From assembly GCF_963855985.1 (NCBI RefSeq), contig NC_087112.1:4218501-4282500 (forward strand): a DNA stretch of 64,000 nt, given 5' to 3'. Shown in pieces: positions 47,171-58,451 of the stretch. The number at the start of each line of letters is the position of its first letter. Positions within the stretch are counted from its first letter, which is position 1. The translations under genes and the position numbers were made by a program. This stretch comes from Ostrinia nubilalis. Lineage: Eukaryota > Arthropoda > Insecta > Lepidoptera > Crambidae. A model generated the notes under the pieces. That model was given only the letters and a program-made list of their open reading frames with translations. It searched no databases and was not told the origin of the DNA.

Positions 47171-47332
47171 CAGAATACCTATTCTTCTTCTTTTCGTGTC
47201 GACAACAAACCTACACAGTGTCAGCCCAAAACTCCGCCACAAGAGTGGCGTTGTCAGTAGCACTCATCAAATCCTCCTGAGTGCAGTTGCTTGGACACTC
47301 AGGGCATGACATCAGGTATCAGAATACCTATT
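47171..47332 (-). mobile_element. 5'-truncated retroposon with 13-bp target duplication
   Basis: CAGAATACCTATT occurs exactly at 47171-47183 and 47320-47332. Between them, 136 bp starts with a T/C-rich cttcttcttttcg (tail on the minus strand). It carries gacaacaaacctacacagtg, actccgccacaagagtggcg and cactcagggcatgacatcag, which I recognise as a common lepidopteran LINE/SINE 3' block. Confidence 0.75.
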
Positions 47333-50306
47333 GTTAGTGACGTTTCAATGACGTATGTCGTAATTGTTTTAGATCGTTTTCAAGTGAGATCTAATACAGA
47401 AACTTTCTTAAAAATTTGCGTTTCAGACAGATTCTGTACTATTTCCCAGTTCCAACTTCCAATAATCCTAAACCAAGGCATTAGAATATGAGACAAACTT
47501 TTAGCAATAAAAAAATACTTCATTATTATTATAAAAAAATAGTGTCATACTTATGCGATTTGCAATAAAAATAACGTCTCCTCATGACGCAGGAAAACTT
47601 GAAATGTTTGAGTCATGTTCCATAGACAAGTAATGTAAAAAAAATGAAAACAAACGAAATGAGTCCATAAAAACGCTAATTCGATTCTACCCAACCTTTC
47701 AGTACGTTTGAGGACGTCATTTGCATGCAGAGTACTCTAGGGTTAGGCTATTTGTGTATTCCCTTGGCCCTAGGATGGGGTGGTAACCTGATATGTCAGT
47801 CGGCAAATGAGCAGGCCATTATGGGCCATGAACCTTGGCAAATAGCGTCGAGGATTGTGCAACTGGTATCAACTTTCCAGATGAGGAAATTGAGAAAAGT
47901 TTATCGGGAATTAGCGATTTGCGAAAGAAATGAAGCTCTATAAATGATATTGGAAATGGTTGAAATTTTACTGTTAACAAATCATCAATACCTTGTGGGT
48001 TTCATGAGTTTTTGAAGAGTCTTTATTAAGAAACTTAAGAATAGATTCCGTAGCCTATGATTGGTCTTAACTAAATGAAAATTTAAGCTATCATAAGCTG
48101 AAGTTTATGCTTATCTAACTTGATTTAGAATGTTCTAATGAATGAGAGTTAGGTTTCAAAATATGTTCAAAATTCATATCATGCTTAGTTTGCAATTTGC
48201 ATCAACATGTTATGGAAAGGTTTTATATTGTTTAAAAGTAGCAAAGATGAATGTCCCAGAAGGGTCAAAGGGACAATTTGCCATCCTTTTAATACCTACA
48301 GTCGATTCGCATCGCCACACCCACAGTCAGGCCTCACATAGCAGGTCGTAAAAAACCCATAAAACTGATACCTACCCAAGATCCCATTACAAGAAGGCAT
48401 CACCATTCTGTTTTACTGTTCAACAGTTTTTAGTGCTCAGGGTATAACCTAGAATGGGGACGGGTTTTGCAATTTTATAATTTGACGTTTGCGTTATTGT
48501 TTTTAGTGTTACAGGCAAAGGTATAAAATAAGTGTGCCTGAGCTTTACGCGTTTTGAGTCCTTGGTTCTTAACTATAAAGTTAACTAACACACTCAAGCC
48601 TTACAATTTACAATTTGCCATTACTTAAGACGGTTTCCTAAGCTCCTACTGTTTTAAAATACAAGAGGGATACTTCAAATACAAAATCATAATGACCAAA
48701 TTTGTATAAATTTAAACCGACTCTAGTTAACGGAGAAGTAACAAGACCTTTATTGTTTGACCATAACCATAACCAGATCGGAGGTAGTTACACCTAACTT
48801 GTTAATTGCACCTGTTTAATGCGAGATGAATAATTATGTTTATATTGTACAAGCGACAAGAATCTTAGTTGCCATCGTTACGAAACTTTCATATCTTTGA
48901 ACTCTTTTAATTTATTCTGACTAACTCAACAATCGAATTTGAACTGTAAACAGACAGCAGTAAGGTGTATGTTACATCACTATATTGATGTTATGTTTGC
49001 CCACAATGTTCACATCAACAAACATCTCATGGGTTTTAATACAATACGATTTTGAACTTAATGCCCATAGCAATAGTGAGATATTGTTAACAGTATCATG
49101 AGCCGTGTTCGATACAGTTCCGCGACTGTAATATATTCGAGTTAGGTGTCGGGCGGGCCGATAATCGTCCCAGCGATAGTATCGAGTTGGGAATCGATTA
49201 GAAACGGAAAGAATGCGATTAGGCTGCCGATATCGATACTACGTAGTGCTGGCCAGCAACGTTTTAATGCGTGGCGAATTGATAAAATTTTATTGGACGC
49301 ACTTAGCTCGCACTTTTAACTTTTTTTTTTTAAATACTTTAATAGCAAAGGCAACCAGCATCATGGAGCATTACCTCGCACTTTTAAAAATGAATTTTAC
49401 TTTTTAATTATTAATTAAAGCAAAGGCATCAAACTTGAATTGTATGTTCGTAAACTTTTATTGCGAATATTACTTAATGTTACTCGTAAATTAATGAAAA
49501 CTGTATCTAATGGCATCGCAATAAGGGTTATCGTTGCAACAATTTCCAAGACTGTGCCCTAATCGAAGTAAGACGGGCAATGATAACATTATCTATAAAC
49601 ATGTGTAGAGGAAACGACCCGTTTCCTGCATCGAATTTCTATTTAGTTTCTGTGATTTGATTAATCATAATCAAATATTGCATGTTTACGTGCAAACGTC
49701 TTTAATAAAATGTAAGATAGAGGGCTATTTTTAAATCGGTTTACATAGCGACGTCATTTCTACATCTTTTGTAAATAACACATATTTATTATAAGCAATT
49801 TTTGGGATTATTTTCTTTCATTCAATGCGTGTGGGTTGTTTAGATACTTTGGATGATTCAACGCCTTATAAATACAGATTATTTCATTTTGTCAACATCT
49901 AAAAAGATTATTTATGATTTGATAACATTTAGGTAATATTAGAATTTTATTCAACGCAAATAATTAATTCCATAATCTGAAAAAAGCTATGTTTTCAATA
50001 TGTGTACTTATTAACTTTGAAAGTATTTATATTAAAAAAATCTGGCTCGAAGGACCATAATTTCAGTTCTAAACGTTTTTAAACCTTCCCTGATTGTCAT
50101 GCATAGCTCTCACCAGGCGTGCCGTCATTATTCATGCGATCGCACCTCAGTGACATACCAGCTTTGACATTCTGTGCGCCCGCGCAACTTGTATCCTGTA
50201 AGGTTATGCTCCATTTGATGGTATGATTGTCGTACGCGAGGAAATGTATGTGGAATGCTTTAGGCTCGCTTGACTTGTAAAACTGTTTCCTGTACTAAAA
50301 TGACAA

Positions 50307-50463
50307 TAAAAGTTGTTGCAATTCACGAAGGCGAGTGAGCTTTACATATGTGGTAGCTCGTTACTGTTCGTAAAGTTTTGATATATTACACTATCGTAAT
50401 GTGCATGTATACGTACACACACAAGTAAAGCTCACTCGCCTTCGTGAGTTGCAAGAACTATAA
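50307..50463. mobile_element. Foldback MITE with ttgcaactcacgaaggcgag ends, copy 2
   Basis: gttgttgcaattcacgaagg then cgagtgagctttac at the left; gtaaagctcactcgccttcg then tgagttgcaagaacta at the right. Opposite orientation to 27044-27214. It lies 0.5 kb upstream of pan exon 2. Confidence 0.8.
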
Positions 50464-51202
50464 TATGTATAGGAACGGACTTTAAATACCATTTTCCAGT
50501 AATAGATTCATTTGTAAGAAAGAAATATGACTTCTATAATGTATTGAAATGAAAGGCATTTTAAATAATATTTCTTACGATTAGCACTTTCCGTTAGCTC
50601 CACCAAATGGCCCATAAATCGATATCAATTTCGATCGACTTCTTGCAAACAAGGAGAAACTAATTACGGATCCAAGCGATTTCCTTATTGAACGTCGAAA
50701 ACAAAAAGGGAACAATTGATATCTCTTTAATCTTCGACGCCTTTGTTTATTCGACGAAGAATAATACACAGTGCAAATCGAAACGTGTTTAAGTGGTTCT
50801 CTTAAAAAATAACATAAATTAGTCCATCTCCTTTACCGGTCCGCGTAAAATATATCCAAAGATACTATATCTTGGCTCCCCGCCAAAAGTGGCTGTTGAC
50901 GTATGGCTCGAAAGGGGCTTGACCTAAAATATTGTGTAACCGATTCTGACCCATAACCCTCAGATAATAAGATGTCTCACAAAAACTAATCCGCTCCTTT
51001 TCTTTTCAGATACATCCCGGCACGAAATCAAACGGAACACCTCACCATTAGCTTAAGTTCGACCTGAAAGTTATCTGTGATCTCAGTAGTTAAGACAATC
51101 GCCTAAGTAGCCTAAGCGTCGAAACTGTAGACTTATGGTGATCCGGCTCGAAGGACCATTTTCGTAGTGGCACACGAAATGGGGGCGTAGTGTTTGTGAT
51201 GG

Positions 51203-51259
51203 ATGACAGATAGTTTAGGTGTTTGGGATGGGATAATGGGAGCTGGGGCTAGTATATGA
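51203..51259 (+). CDS. Upstream ORF of 18 codons overlapping the pan start
   Basis: ATG at 51203 opens [18 protein letters not shown] and stops at TGA 51257-51259. That stop overlaps the first pan ATG (51256-51258) as ATGA, with the second pan ATG three bases past the stop. This arrangement permits reinitiation or start-site competition. It is visible in the sequence, but its translation is unproven. Confidence 0.4.
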   Translation: MTDSLGVWDGIMGAGASI

Positions 51260-51429
51260 AAATGCCGCATGCGCACTCGAGCTCCGCAGCGAGCTCTGGC
51301 GGTGACGACCTGGGCTCCACTGATGAGGTCAAAGTGTTTAAGGACGAAGGCGACGGAGAGGACGAGAAGAGAAGCTCCGAGAACCTTCTGGAAGAGAAGT
51401 CTAGTCTTATCGATTGGACTGAGAGTGAG
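51256..51429 (+). CDS. pan: pangolin (TCF/LEF) first coding exon, beta-catenin-binding domain
   Basis: TCF/LEF proteins are the DNA-binding end of Wnt signalling. The N-terminus recruits beta-catenin/Armadillo in the nucleus, and an HMG box further on binds DNA. This exon encodes 58 residues. [20 protein letters not shown] is followed by [20 protein letters not shown] (residues 21-40) and [19 protein letters not shown] (41-58 region), matching the conserved GDDLGxxDEhhxFKDEG and SSEN...KSSLhDxTESE blocks of the family. It contains the acidic FKDEG stretch that contacts the Armadillo groove and the C-terminal SSLI hydrophobic patch. I favour the second ATG (51262, MPHAHS) as the authentic start because fly Pan, as I recall, begins MPHTHS; the first ATG adds only MK. 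The exon ends GAG/gtaagt in phase 0. Later exons (groucho-binding region, HMG box, C-clamp) are outside the window. Confidence 0.93.
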
Positions 51430-51503
51430 GTAAGTGTTTTTGTCATTATTACTACTTTAGTTTAACTTGTTTGCCTTTAATTGACCTGTTTTCTGGTCCG
51501 TTA

Positions 51504-51679
51504 TCCACGAAGACGCGCTCCACCAATTTTTTGTCGAGGGAAGCGCGGTGTGCGGAGAGTTTGATCCGACCAATCCGAGTGTCATTATTGTAGTGTGCGT
51601 GTGCACTCATGGATAATTTAGCGAGTGCCGATAACACTCAAACATTAGCGGAAGAATGGTGGGGCGCGTCTTCGTGGAT
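51504..51679. mobile_element. MITE with tatccacgaagacgcgctcc ends, 75 bp inside pan intron 2
   Basis: tatccacgaagacgcgctcc then acca at the left; tggtggggcgcgtcttcgtg then gat at the right, about 22-bp inverted ends with one or two mismatches. The body is GC-rich with gtgtgcgtgtgcactcatgg. Its left edge is only about 75 bp from the donor. Confidence 0.75.
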
Positions 51680-54600
51680 GAAACGATCTATACGTTACCA
51701 GAATTAGTGACCATCCATTCATAATTGACATCTTGTTGACATACGAAATGGCGTTTTTCAAACACGCATCGGTGTCAATGTCTAATTATAGCTTTCATCA
51801 TCACATCCCGTTGGGAATTGAAGCAGTTTGCAGCTTCGTTAAAACTTAATTATCATTTAAAATATTTATTTATCGGCGGCTATCTGTAGTTGAAAAAAAT
51901 ATTGAATTTGATGAAGCTACAATAATTTTGTTGACGGATTCACTGTTCAATGTTGTGACATAGACATTTGAAGATCAAGACATATGGCGGCAATATTAAT
52001 AAGCGCTTTTTTATCGTCACTTGTTTTTTAATTAGCGATCGGTCGTTGGCCTCGCGTCATTTTTATGATGTAGGTCACTATCTCAGTATATTGTTATGCA
52101 AAAAGTATAACATTAATTAAAACAGACACTTATTTATCATTAGCTATACATTTTAATAAGTTTGTTTATTAATTTCACGTTTAAATTACATGATATGTAA
52201 TAATATTTGAACATGTGATAAATCGTTGGATCGCTAGTTTAGTGTTTAAATGTAATTTATTAGTAAAAAGTAGATGAAACTTTTTAGTTAGTTCATTAAT
52301 CGGCTGTAACGAGTATTTTTTTATTTCCATGTTCAAATTACATAATTTTCGAATAAAAACCACCAATCTTTGACTGGTCTGAAGATAGTTCACTTCTTCC
52401 TTTATTTATAGGTTCAGCGAGCGGGTACCCATTAAGATTGGCGCCAATATTACTAATTACTGCTTACAACTAATTGCTAAATGTATGTTAATTATATATC
52501 GCATTTAATACCAATAATAACCAGTACATACCTCATTATAATAATAAATTGCGATTATTAGAAATTCAACGCTACTTTTTGTTGAATTCCAAATTAAAAA
52601 ATTAAGGAACAACACCGAAAGTTTACGATATAAAATACGCGGATTATTTGTTAAAAAGGTTAAAAAAACGTTAATTAATTTAATTATAAAAATGTATTGC
52701 AACTTTTTCTCTGGGAGAACGCGATCGTTCGTGGCCTATTGAAGTATCAACTACTTATATCATTAACTCGTCTAATTAAAATTCTTCGGAGTTATTACAC
52801 CTAACAAACGCTTCGCTTTAATCGTAATTGCTCTTTACAACAAATATAAATGAGCAAAAACACGTAGAAATCTGTTCGTCTATTGTAAAATAGTCTCACA
52901 ATAAAAGCGTTTTTCCCACAAATATTTCAAATTACAGTTAATTATAACTATATGTGTGGCATTTTTTAACTACGCCACGTCACTACTAAACAAATGACAG
53001 CCCTATAATTTTGTGAGTTTAAAAAAATGTGGGCCATAGACAAAGATCAAGCCTACCAACCTACAAATGACTTCACGCGGCGCTTCGATTTATGCTCTGT
53101 GGCCGGCCGTAGACTAACAGCAGGTGTCAAACCCAGGTAGGTCCATTCTACGCGGCCTATTGAACGTATTCCCCGTATTTGTACTTGAATAACTCGATGA
53201 GATCACAATATATTGAATCGCAATCGCCTTTGAGCAAATTTACTACATCACAGAATTTGCCAGCAGGCGATAGTACATTTTATAAACTAAAGAATAAGGT
53301 CGGAAATACTGTTATAATATTACAAATTGCGTTCCGTTTCACGTATTTACAAAATTTCACACTCCCAAACAAGAGTAAAGTACCGCCCCAATTCCAAATT
53401 GTAGTTATTCACAACGAATTCGAATAATTTAATTTTTATTTATAGTTATCGTAAAAAATTACGCGTTCACTGTTCGAAATGTTTTCCAACAGTTTGATAA
53501 GACCCCGTTCTGGACAATAAAAAGATCATAAAACAGACCAAATTTTTTTACACCACCGAATATGTGTCGAGGTATTTAAATATTCATAAGGCAATGCGGT
53601 AAATGACCTCATTATGTATAATCCGGCGCAGATTAACATCACACTTTCGTAATGAGTCAACCACTCAATTAACTTAGCCACAAATAACGCGAGATAACAT
53701 CTGGGCCATAGACATGTCTTTATCCAAGCAAATTGCCCGTAAAACAAACAAACAATACCACAGGAACCGAAGCTAAACGAACCCAAAACATTCGTAACAA
53801 AATGGCGCCAAAAAACTCCACACAGGTACCAACGTTTCCGAAGTTTTTACATGAAATATTGTATTTCAACCTACATAAATTACGCATTGTATTATTTCCG
53901 AAAATTCTATTATTCGATAGGGATGTGCCACAATGAACCTCTACCTGCGCGAAGGTATTTCTAATAAACAAACTCCCACATCTTTTGTGGACGAATTTAC
54001 CTGTCGCGTTGAAGCGATTGCAAACAACACCTAAGTCAGTTGTCCCTTTCGCTCGCAACAAAGGCTCAGTGTGCGGAATGAAAGAAACATCTGAATCCGA
54101 GCAATGAAGTTAGAGATAAATATTGGATTATACTTAGGCGCGATTCTCCCGTACATGTCATAATAGCATCGATTATCGTACGTGATACCATTACAATACG
54201 CTTTGTACGTACAATTTTCTGAGTTTCGATTTCTTTTCGATTACAGTTTCCGTTCAGTCGTGAATTGGATTTGATCCGTGTCGAAATTTTTACGCGCGCG
54301 CGGTTTTTAGATATGTCCAACTCGCAGGTTTTATTATGCCGTGTGTTTTGATGCCTTTGCCTGCTTCGGCCATTTAAATTGAAGTGTTTACCTACTTTGA
54401 AAAAGGAACACGGGTTTCTTTCTATGCAGCCAGTAATTTTTAATTTGATACGAGGAATTTTGTGAAGAGGTCACGGTTGGATTTGAATCTTTTTTTGGAA
54501 ACCTTTGTGTGTTTAGAGAGTAAACTATATCTGTTTTTTCGTTCTTCCATTTATGTTTAAAGCAAAAAGGAAAGGGCCCTTACCATGTAGATTGTAGATG

Positions 54601-55152
54601 CTTCATGAGGCTGAATATCAAGATTCCATTGACTACGGTTGGTCTAGAAAAAGTCAATGGCTTGGCGATTTCCGTTGTGGTCAGAGCCTGTATGACGAGT
54701 ACCATAGACTAAATTGCGAAGTTTCTCGTTGAGTCTCTATGGTAACTATCGCAATTTGTCGTCGAGTTTTTGCTTCGCCAAAGAACACTTAGCACAGACC
54801 GGTTAGATCAAATCGAAACGGTTATTATGTTACTATTGTGATTTGCTCAATAAAGTCCGAGTTTGATGCAATAAAGTGTAAAACTAGTATTTACTATTGT
54901 CACGGTTGTCGCACAGTAGAAATGTAGTCAGTAAGTACGTTTAGATCAACTCATGGTTGGAAAAGGGACACCTAAAAACTAAATGGTTTTATTAATATGT
55001 AGTTAACTTCGGAACTTGAAACGCTTAGTGACTGATTCAAGCGCACAGCCCCGACACTACCCAAATTGTGTTGTTTTTATTGATTTATTATCATGTACAC
55101 AAAACAGAATTACAACAGGTGAAACGAAACAATGGTACAAATAGTAAGGTGC

Positions 55153-55264
55153 AATTAAAATAGAGAATCGAGGGTCTCTTCAACGCGACATTTTTTATGA
55201 GTACTACAGTTTAACGTTTCGGCTGTGTTGCTAAAAAATGACCGTCATTCTCTATTTTAATTAT
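55153..55264. mobile_element. Foldback MITE with aattaaaatagagaatcg ends (about 112 bp)
   Basis: aattaaaatagagaatcgag with gtc at the left; gaccgtcattctctatttta with att at the right. The stem includes a diverged gctaaaaaatgac / acattttttatg inner pair. Confidence 0.6.
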
Positions 55265-55370
55265 AATGGAACGCGAAAGTGTAAAATCTTACTGTAGGTT
55301 GCATGCAACTCATCAAGCAAGTTTGTGATCGACAAAGACAAAAAAAAGTTTTATTTCAGCCGAGTCTACT

Positions 55371-55502
55371 ACGGGACTATTCCCACCTCTCGTTCCCACC
55401 GCTGCGACTCCTGTGTAGCCAGGATCTACCTACAGCATGACCGCCAATAAAAACCCAACCAGTGAAGGTCAAGTTTGTCCCGGGGGAAAGTTAAACTGTC
55501 AT
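55371..55502 (+). repeat. SINE-like family copy, near complete
   Basis: gggactattcccacctctcg, ttcccaccgctgcgactcct, gtgtagccaggatctaccta, cagcatgaccgccaataaaa, acccaaccagtgaaggtcaa, gtttgtcccgggggaaagtt. This is the best preserved copy of the family in the window. Confidence 0.75.
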
Positions 55503-55629
55503 TGGACCCGCAACGAATTTTATCAGAAGAACATAAGAGGAGTTCGAAAATAAGGTTCGACTTCCCTCCGTTGCAAAGCGGATGACAGGTGACAAACCAC
55601 GGTTTAGTAACCTAAAACCTTTATGAAAA

Positions 55630-55830
55630 GACTAGCGGCCGCCCGCTAATTCGTACGCGTGGATCCCGTTTTAGCCCCTTAGGGGTGGAGTTTCGTAAAA
55701 TCCTTTCTTAGCGGATGTCTGCGTCATAGAATCTACCTGCATGCCAAATTTCAGCCCGATCTGTCCAGTGGTTTGGGCTGTGCGTTGTGACAGATCACTA
55801 TGTCAGTCAGTCAGTCACCTTTGAGTTATA
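55630..55830. repeat. Retroposon 3' region with gtcagtcagtcacctttgag
   Basis: Begins with a decayed ctagcggccgcccgctaatt end. It then has ccccttaggggtggagtttc, gtgcgttgtgacagatcact and gtcagtcagtcacctttgag then ttata. I know the gtcagtcagtcacctttgag tail as a frequent lepidopteran LINE-derived block. The ORF at 55800-56012 is incidental. Confidence 0.5.
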
Positions 55831-56703
55831 ATAAATTTAGATATGCACTGATAGCCGAGTCTACTGTCTACACGTTCGCTATAGTTGTCACTTTTGCTAA
55901 CTCGCCCACAGATACCAAATGCTTAGTTCGAAATAAATGTCGATTGTGTTTGAACCAGGGGCAGACAGGATTCGTGGAAACGGTTTATTATGCCATTTTG
56001 TGCCGAGAATAGAATAAGCTTGAATGTCCATTGTATGAAGCACAATTAGAATTAATTCGAACTTTGGTTTACGGTTTGGCTTTTAATTGGTTAATTTCAA
56101 ACATGATTGGAATGATAAAATCTTTTGACAGCAAAATAATCCAGCAGGTTAGACCTTAAAATTTATACCCGGCTGTGAATGAAAAGTCTTTTGTTAAACT
56201 TGTAATATTTAGTATGTACTTGAGTGGTGTATGGCATCACAGGGTTCAAGTGGTGGAAACAATAGTATTTTGTATTTAGTTTTGTGTGGTTGTCTAAAAA
56301 ATCTTTTTTGATATCTGTGGTAGTCTCGATTGTAATTTGGAACCACTAATATCCCTTCAAGTACCACCGAACTAATATTACAATAGAAATCAATTCTTAC
56401 CGTGGTATCATGCGTCCACTTAGGGTTCCACGAGTTATAATAATATGCCCCCAAAAAAACCTGAATGTCCAGTGTAACTTACAATTACAAGGACACAAAA
56501 CAGCGCCTCCACCGGCCCAAAATAGAACTAAGTTTGACATTAATGACGTTTCCCTCCAAACGAAGCAGCATCTGCGCGCGAGTCGTCGATTCTATATTTA
56601 GAAAACAAACGCGCTCTTGTCTCTGTTTCCGTTCGACATGATTTCAAACTTGTTTCTTAGGCACACAGTTAAGAAAACAGAAAAGAACGATACTACTTAT
56701 GTA

Positions 56704-56760
56704 GTATTACCAGTTGAAAAAATACGCCTAATTGCGGACGTATTTTTTCATCTGGTAATA
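56704..56760. mobile_element. Small foldback (57 bp) with gtattaccagttgaaaaaat ends
   Basis: gtattaccagttgaaaaaat with acgcc pairs with the inverse ggacgtattttttcatctgg with taat around a 7-9 nt loop. It could form a near-perfect hairpin in DNA or RNA. A minimal MITE is the most likely explanation. Confidence 0.55.
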
Positions 56761-57652
56761 ACATGGTTGGTCAAATTAATTGTTGAACAATAATTGGGTT
56801 TACTATTTCTCGTGCAGACCAATATTATTATGTATTTTTCTTACAGTTACATTAAAAAATACAACCGTCTTTGACGAGAATATTTAGTTAACATATTTTT
56901 AACCAATCTTCTGGCCAGGAGCAGAGTCGTGTATCGTATTTGATTCATGAGACAGTTTTAAAAGGTTTACTAATATCTCATCAGTGGCATTGGATATAAA
57001 AAGACATAAATTCAGTCATCTATGTCTAACTAAAAGGACGTTTTCAACAGATCCGATCCAGCTCGTAAAAGATGAATCTTATCTAATGTTCCAGATACAT
57101 TTCCTAGAAACCCAGCCTAGTTAGCAAGAACCATTAATCCCTGATCCCTATCCCCGTACATTCTCAATGGACCGATGGCGATACTGTATTACGTCCCCAT
57201 GAAAAGGCATGCGGTGCGAAATTAAAATTTATAACTCTATAAACTGGACTCTTGATGGGTTCTTGCAGCAATATGGGGAGATTCAGCAAGCTCATTTCGG
57301 AATGAAACCGGTTTTTATTCAGTTCTGGTCTAGGAATATCCTCGGATGAATGTGGCATTAGCATTATATCAGTCTAATCTATAAGAACTGAAAATCTATA
57401 GACTGATCCTGTATTATTTCAAGTGTGTTAAAGGTTTTTTTTCTTACAAGTCTCGTTACATTTGCTAAGAGTGGATTTGTTATAACCACTGGTGTCACAA
57501 ATCTGGTGTCAAATGTTCTTATTTGACATCGGCTATTTAGTCCCCGCTGAAGGTGCACGAACCTCTAATTTTACCAGAGCCAAATGGAGTATTTGGCCTA
57601 AACTCCCCATATGACCAGTGGGCCTATAAATGGGTGGCAAAGAGCTTATGAG

Positions 57653-57860
57653 TCTTCCAGCGACTTGGCCCACTTTTAGCTTGGTCCATGGGCCAAGTCA
57701 CTGGTTTGAATTTGTTAAATATTTTTTCTTCCAGCTACTGGGACCACCTTCAGTGTTTTATTAATAAATTAAACACTAAATAAACAAAAATATGCTTTGG
57801 AAATCTTAAGAGTGGCTTGACCCGTGGACCAAGCTAAAAGTGGGCCAAGTCGCTGGAAAC
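57653..57860. mobile_element. MITE with agtcttccagcgacttggcc ends, copy 2
   Basis: tcttccagcgacttggccca, cttttagcttggtccatggg and ccaagtcactggtttgaatt at the left are mirrored by gtggcttgacccgtggacca, agctaaaagtgggccaagtc and gctggaaac at the right. Confidence 0.8.
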
Positions 57861-58230
57861 TCGAGCTTATTTTCGGATGGTTTTACGAACAATAAGATAC
57901 AAATCCAAAGTTGTCAAGCAAGCTTACCGTGCTCCGTGGAACTACTGACATCAACTTTATTGTGTCTTAACTCCAAATCCTTATTAGTTCGACCTTGTTC
58001 GCATATTTAGGTAATTAGTATTTATTAACGCTTATACGAGTATGCTCAGCGAATATCGGTTGGAGAAGAAATTAAAAAAATGTGCCTGGTCCATTAACCA
58101 CTACCTACATGAAATAGATAAAAGTAATCAATTACTTAACTGCTTCGTGATTAATGCAATTTACTGTAACTTTTAACTAGTAATTATTCAAGTAACTCTG
58201 ATACGAGTGATTTCCTAGTTCCTATCTCTA

Positions 58231-58451
58231 CCAATATTATAAATAAATACGAAAGTAACTCCTGTCTGTCTGTTACGCTTTCACACCTAAACCTTTGAAC
58301 TATTTTGATGAAATTTAGAGATAGAGATAGTTTGAGTCTCGGGAAGGGACATAGGACAGTTTTTATCCCGATTTTTGGGACGCGCGCGATAAAGTTTCTG
58401 TGACAGTGACAGACAAAATTTCACGCGAAACCGCAGGCAGAAGCTATAGTA
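58231..58451 (+). mobile_element. Helitron-like relative, decayed, plus orientation
   Basis: atattataaataaatacgaa near the left is a diverged form of the 5' end. tttcacgcgaaaccgcaggc then agaagctatag at the right is a diverged 3' end. The internal gtctgtctgttacgctttca block marks a longer subtype than the 16383 copy. Confidence 0.45.

Larger units (their letters stand above)
34766..51009 (+). other. pan: Proposed pan intron 1 (16.2 kb)
   Basis: Begins gtatgt and ends actaatccgctccttttctt then ttcag, a branch-site-like actaat 20 nt before the AG with a pyrimidine tract between. The first 9 kb (to about 43.8 kb) hold no repeat I recognise, unlike the rest of the window. A GC-rich patch of unknown nature lies at about 43230-43370. 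From 43.88 kb on, MITEs and retroposon scraps reappear. The 72-residue ORF at 47725-47943 has no recognisable family. Confidence 0.4.
51010..51429 (+). other. pan: pan exon 2: leader plus first coding segment
   Basis: The acceptor ccttttcttttcag ends at 51009 and the donor gtaagt starts at 51430, giving a 420-nt exon with 246 nt of leader. The leader contains several upstream ORFs: the end of the spliced 23-codon ORF (stop 51065-51067), a 10-codon ORF from about 51136, a 3-codon ORF at about 51179, a 4-codon ORF at 51199, and an 18-codon ORF at 51203. The acceptor choice is an inference; a promoter inside the intron would change the 5' end. Confidence 0.55.

Noticed and set aside
47725..47943. 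72-residue plus-strand ORF in pan intron 1
   Set aside because: No recognisable family and no splice signals at the edges that would place it in pan; could be a lost repeat ORF. Kept out for lack of support.
53040..53145. Short candidate exon ending cccag/gtaggt
   Set aside because: Donor-like site only; the in-frame peptide does not resemble TCF sequence after TESE and no convincing acceptor precedes it.
56704..56760. Possible microRNA hairpin
   Set aside because: Stem is near-perfect but has TIR-like ends and the usual MITE layout; no evidence of a mature arm. A MITE is more likely.
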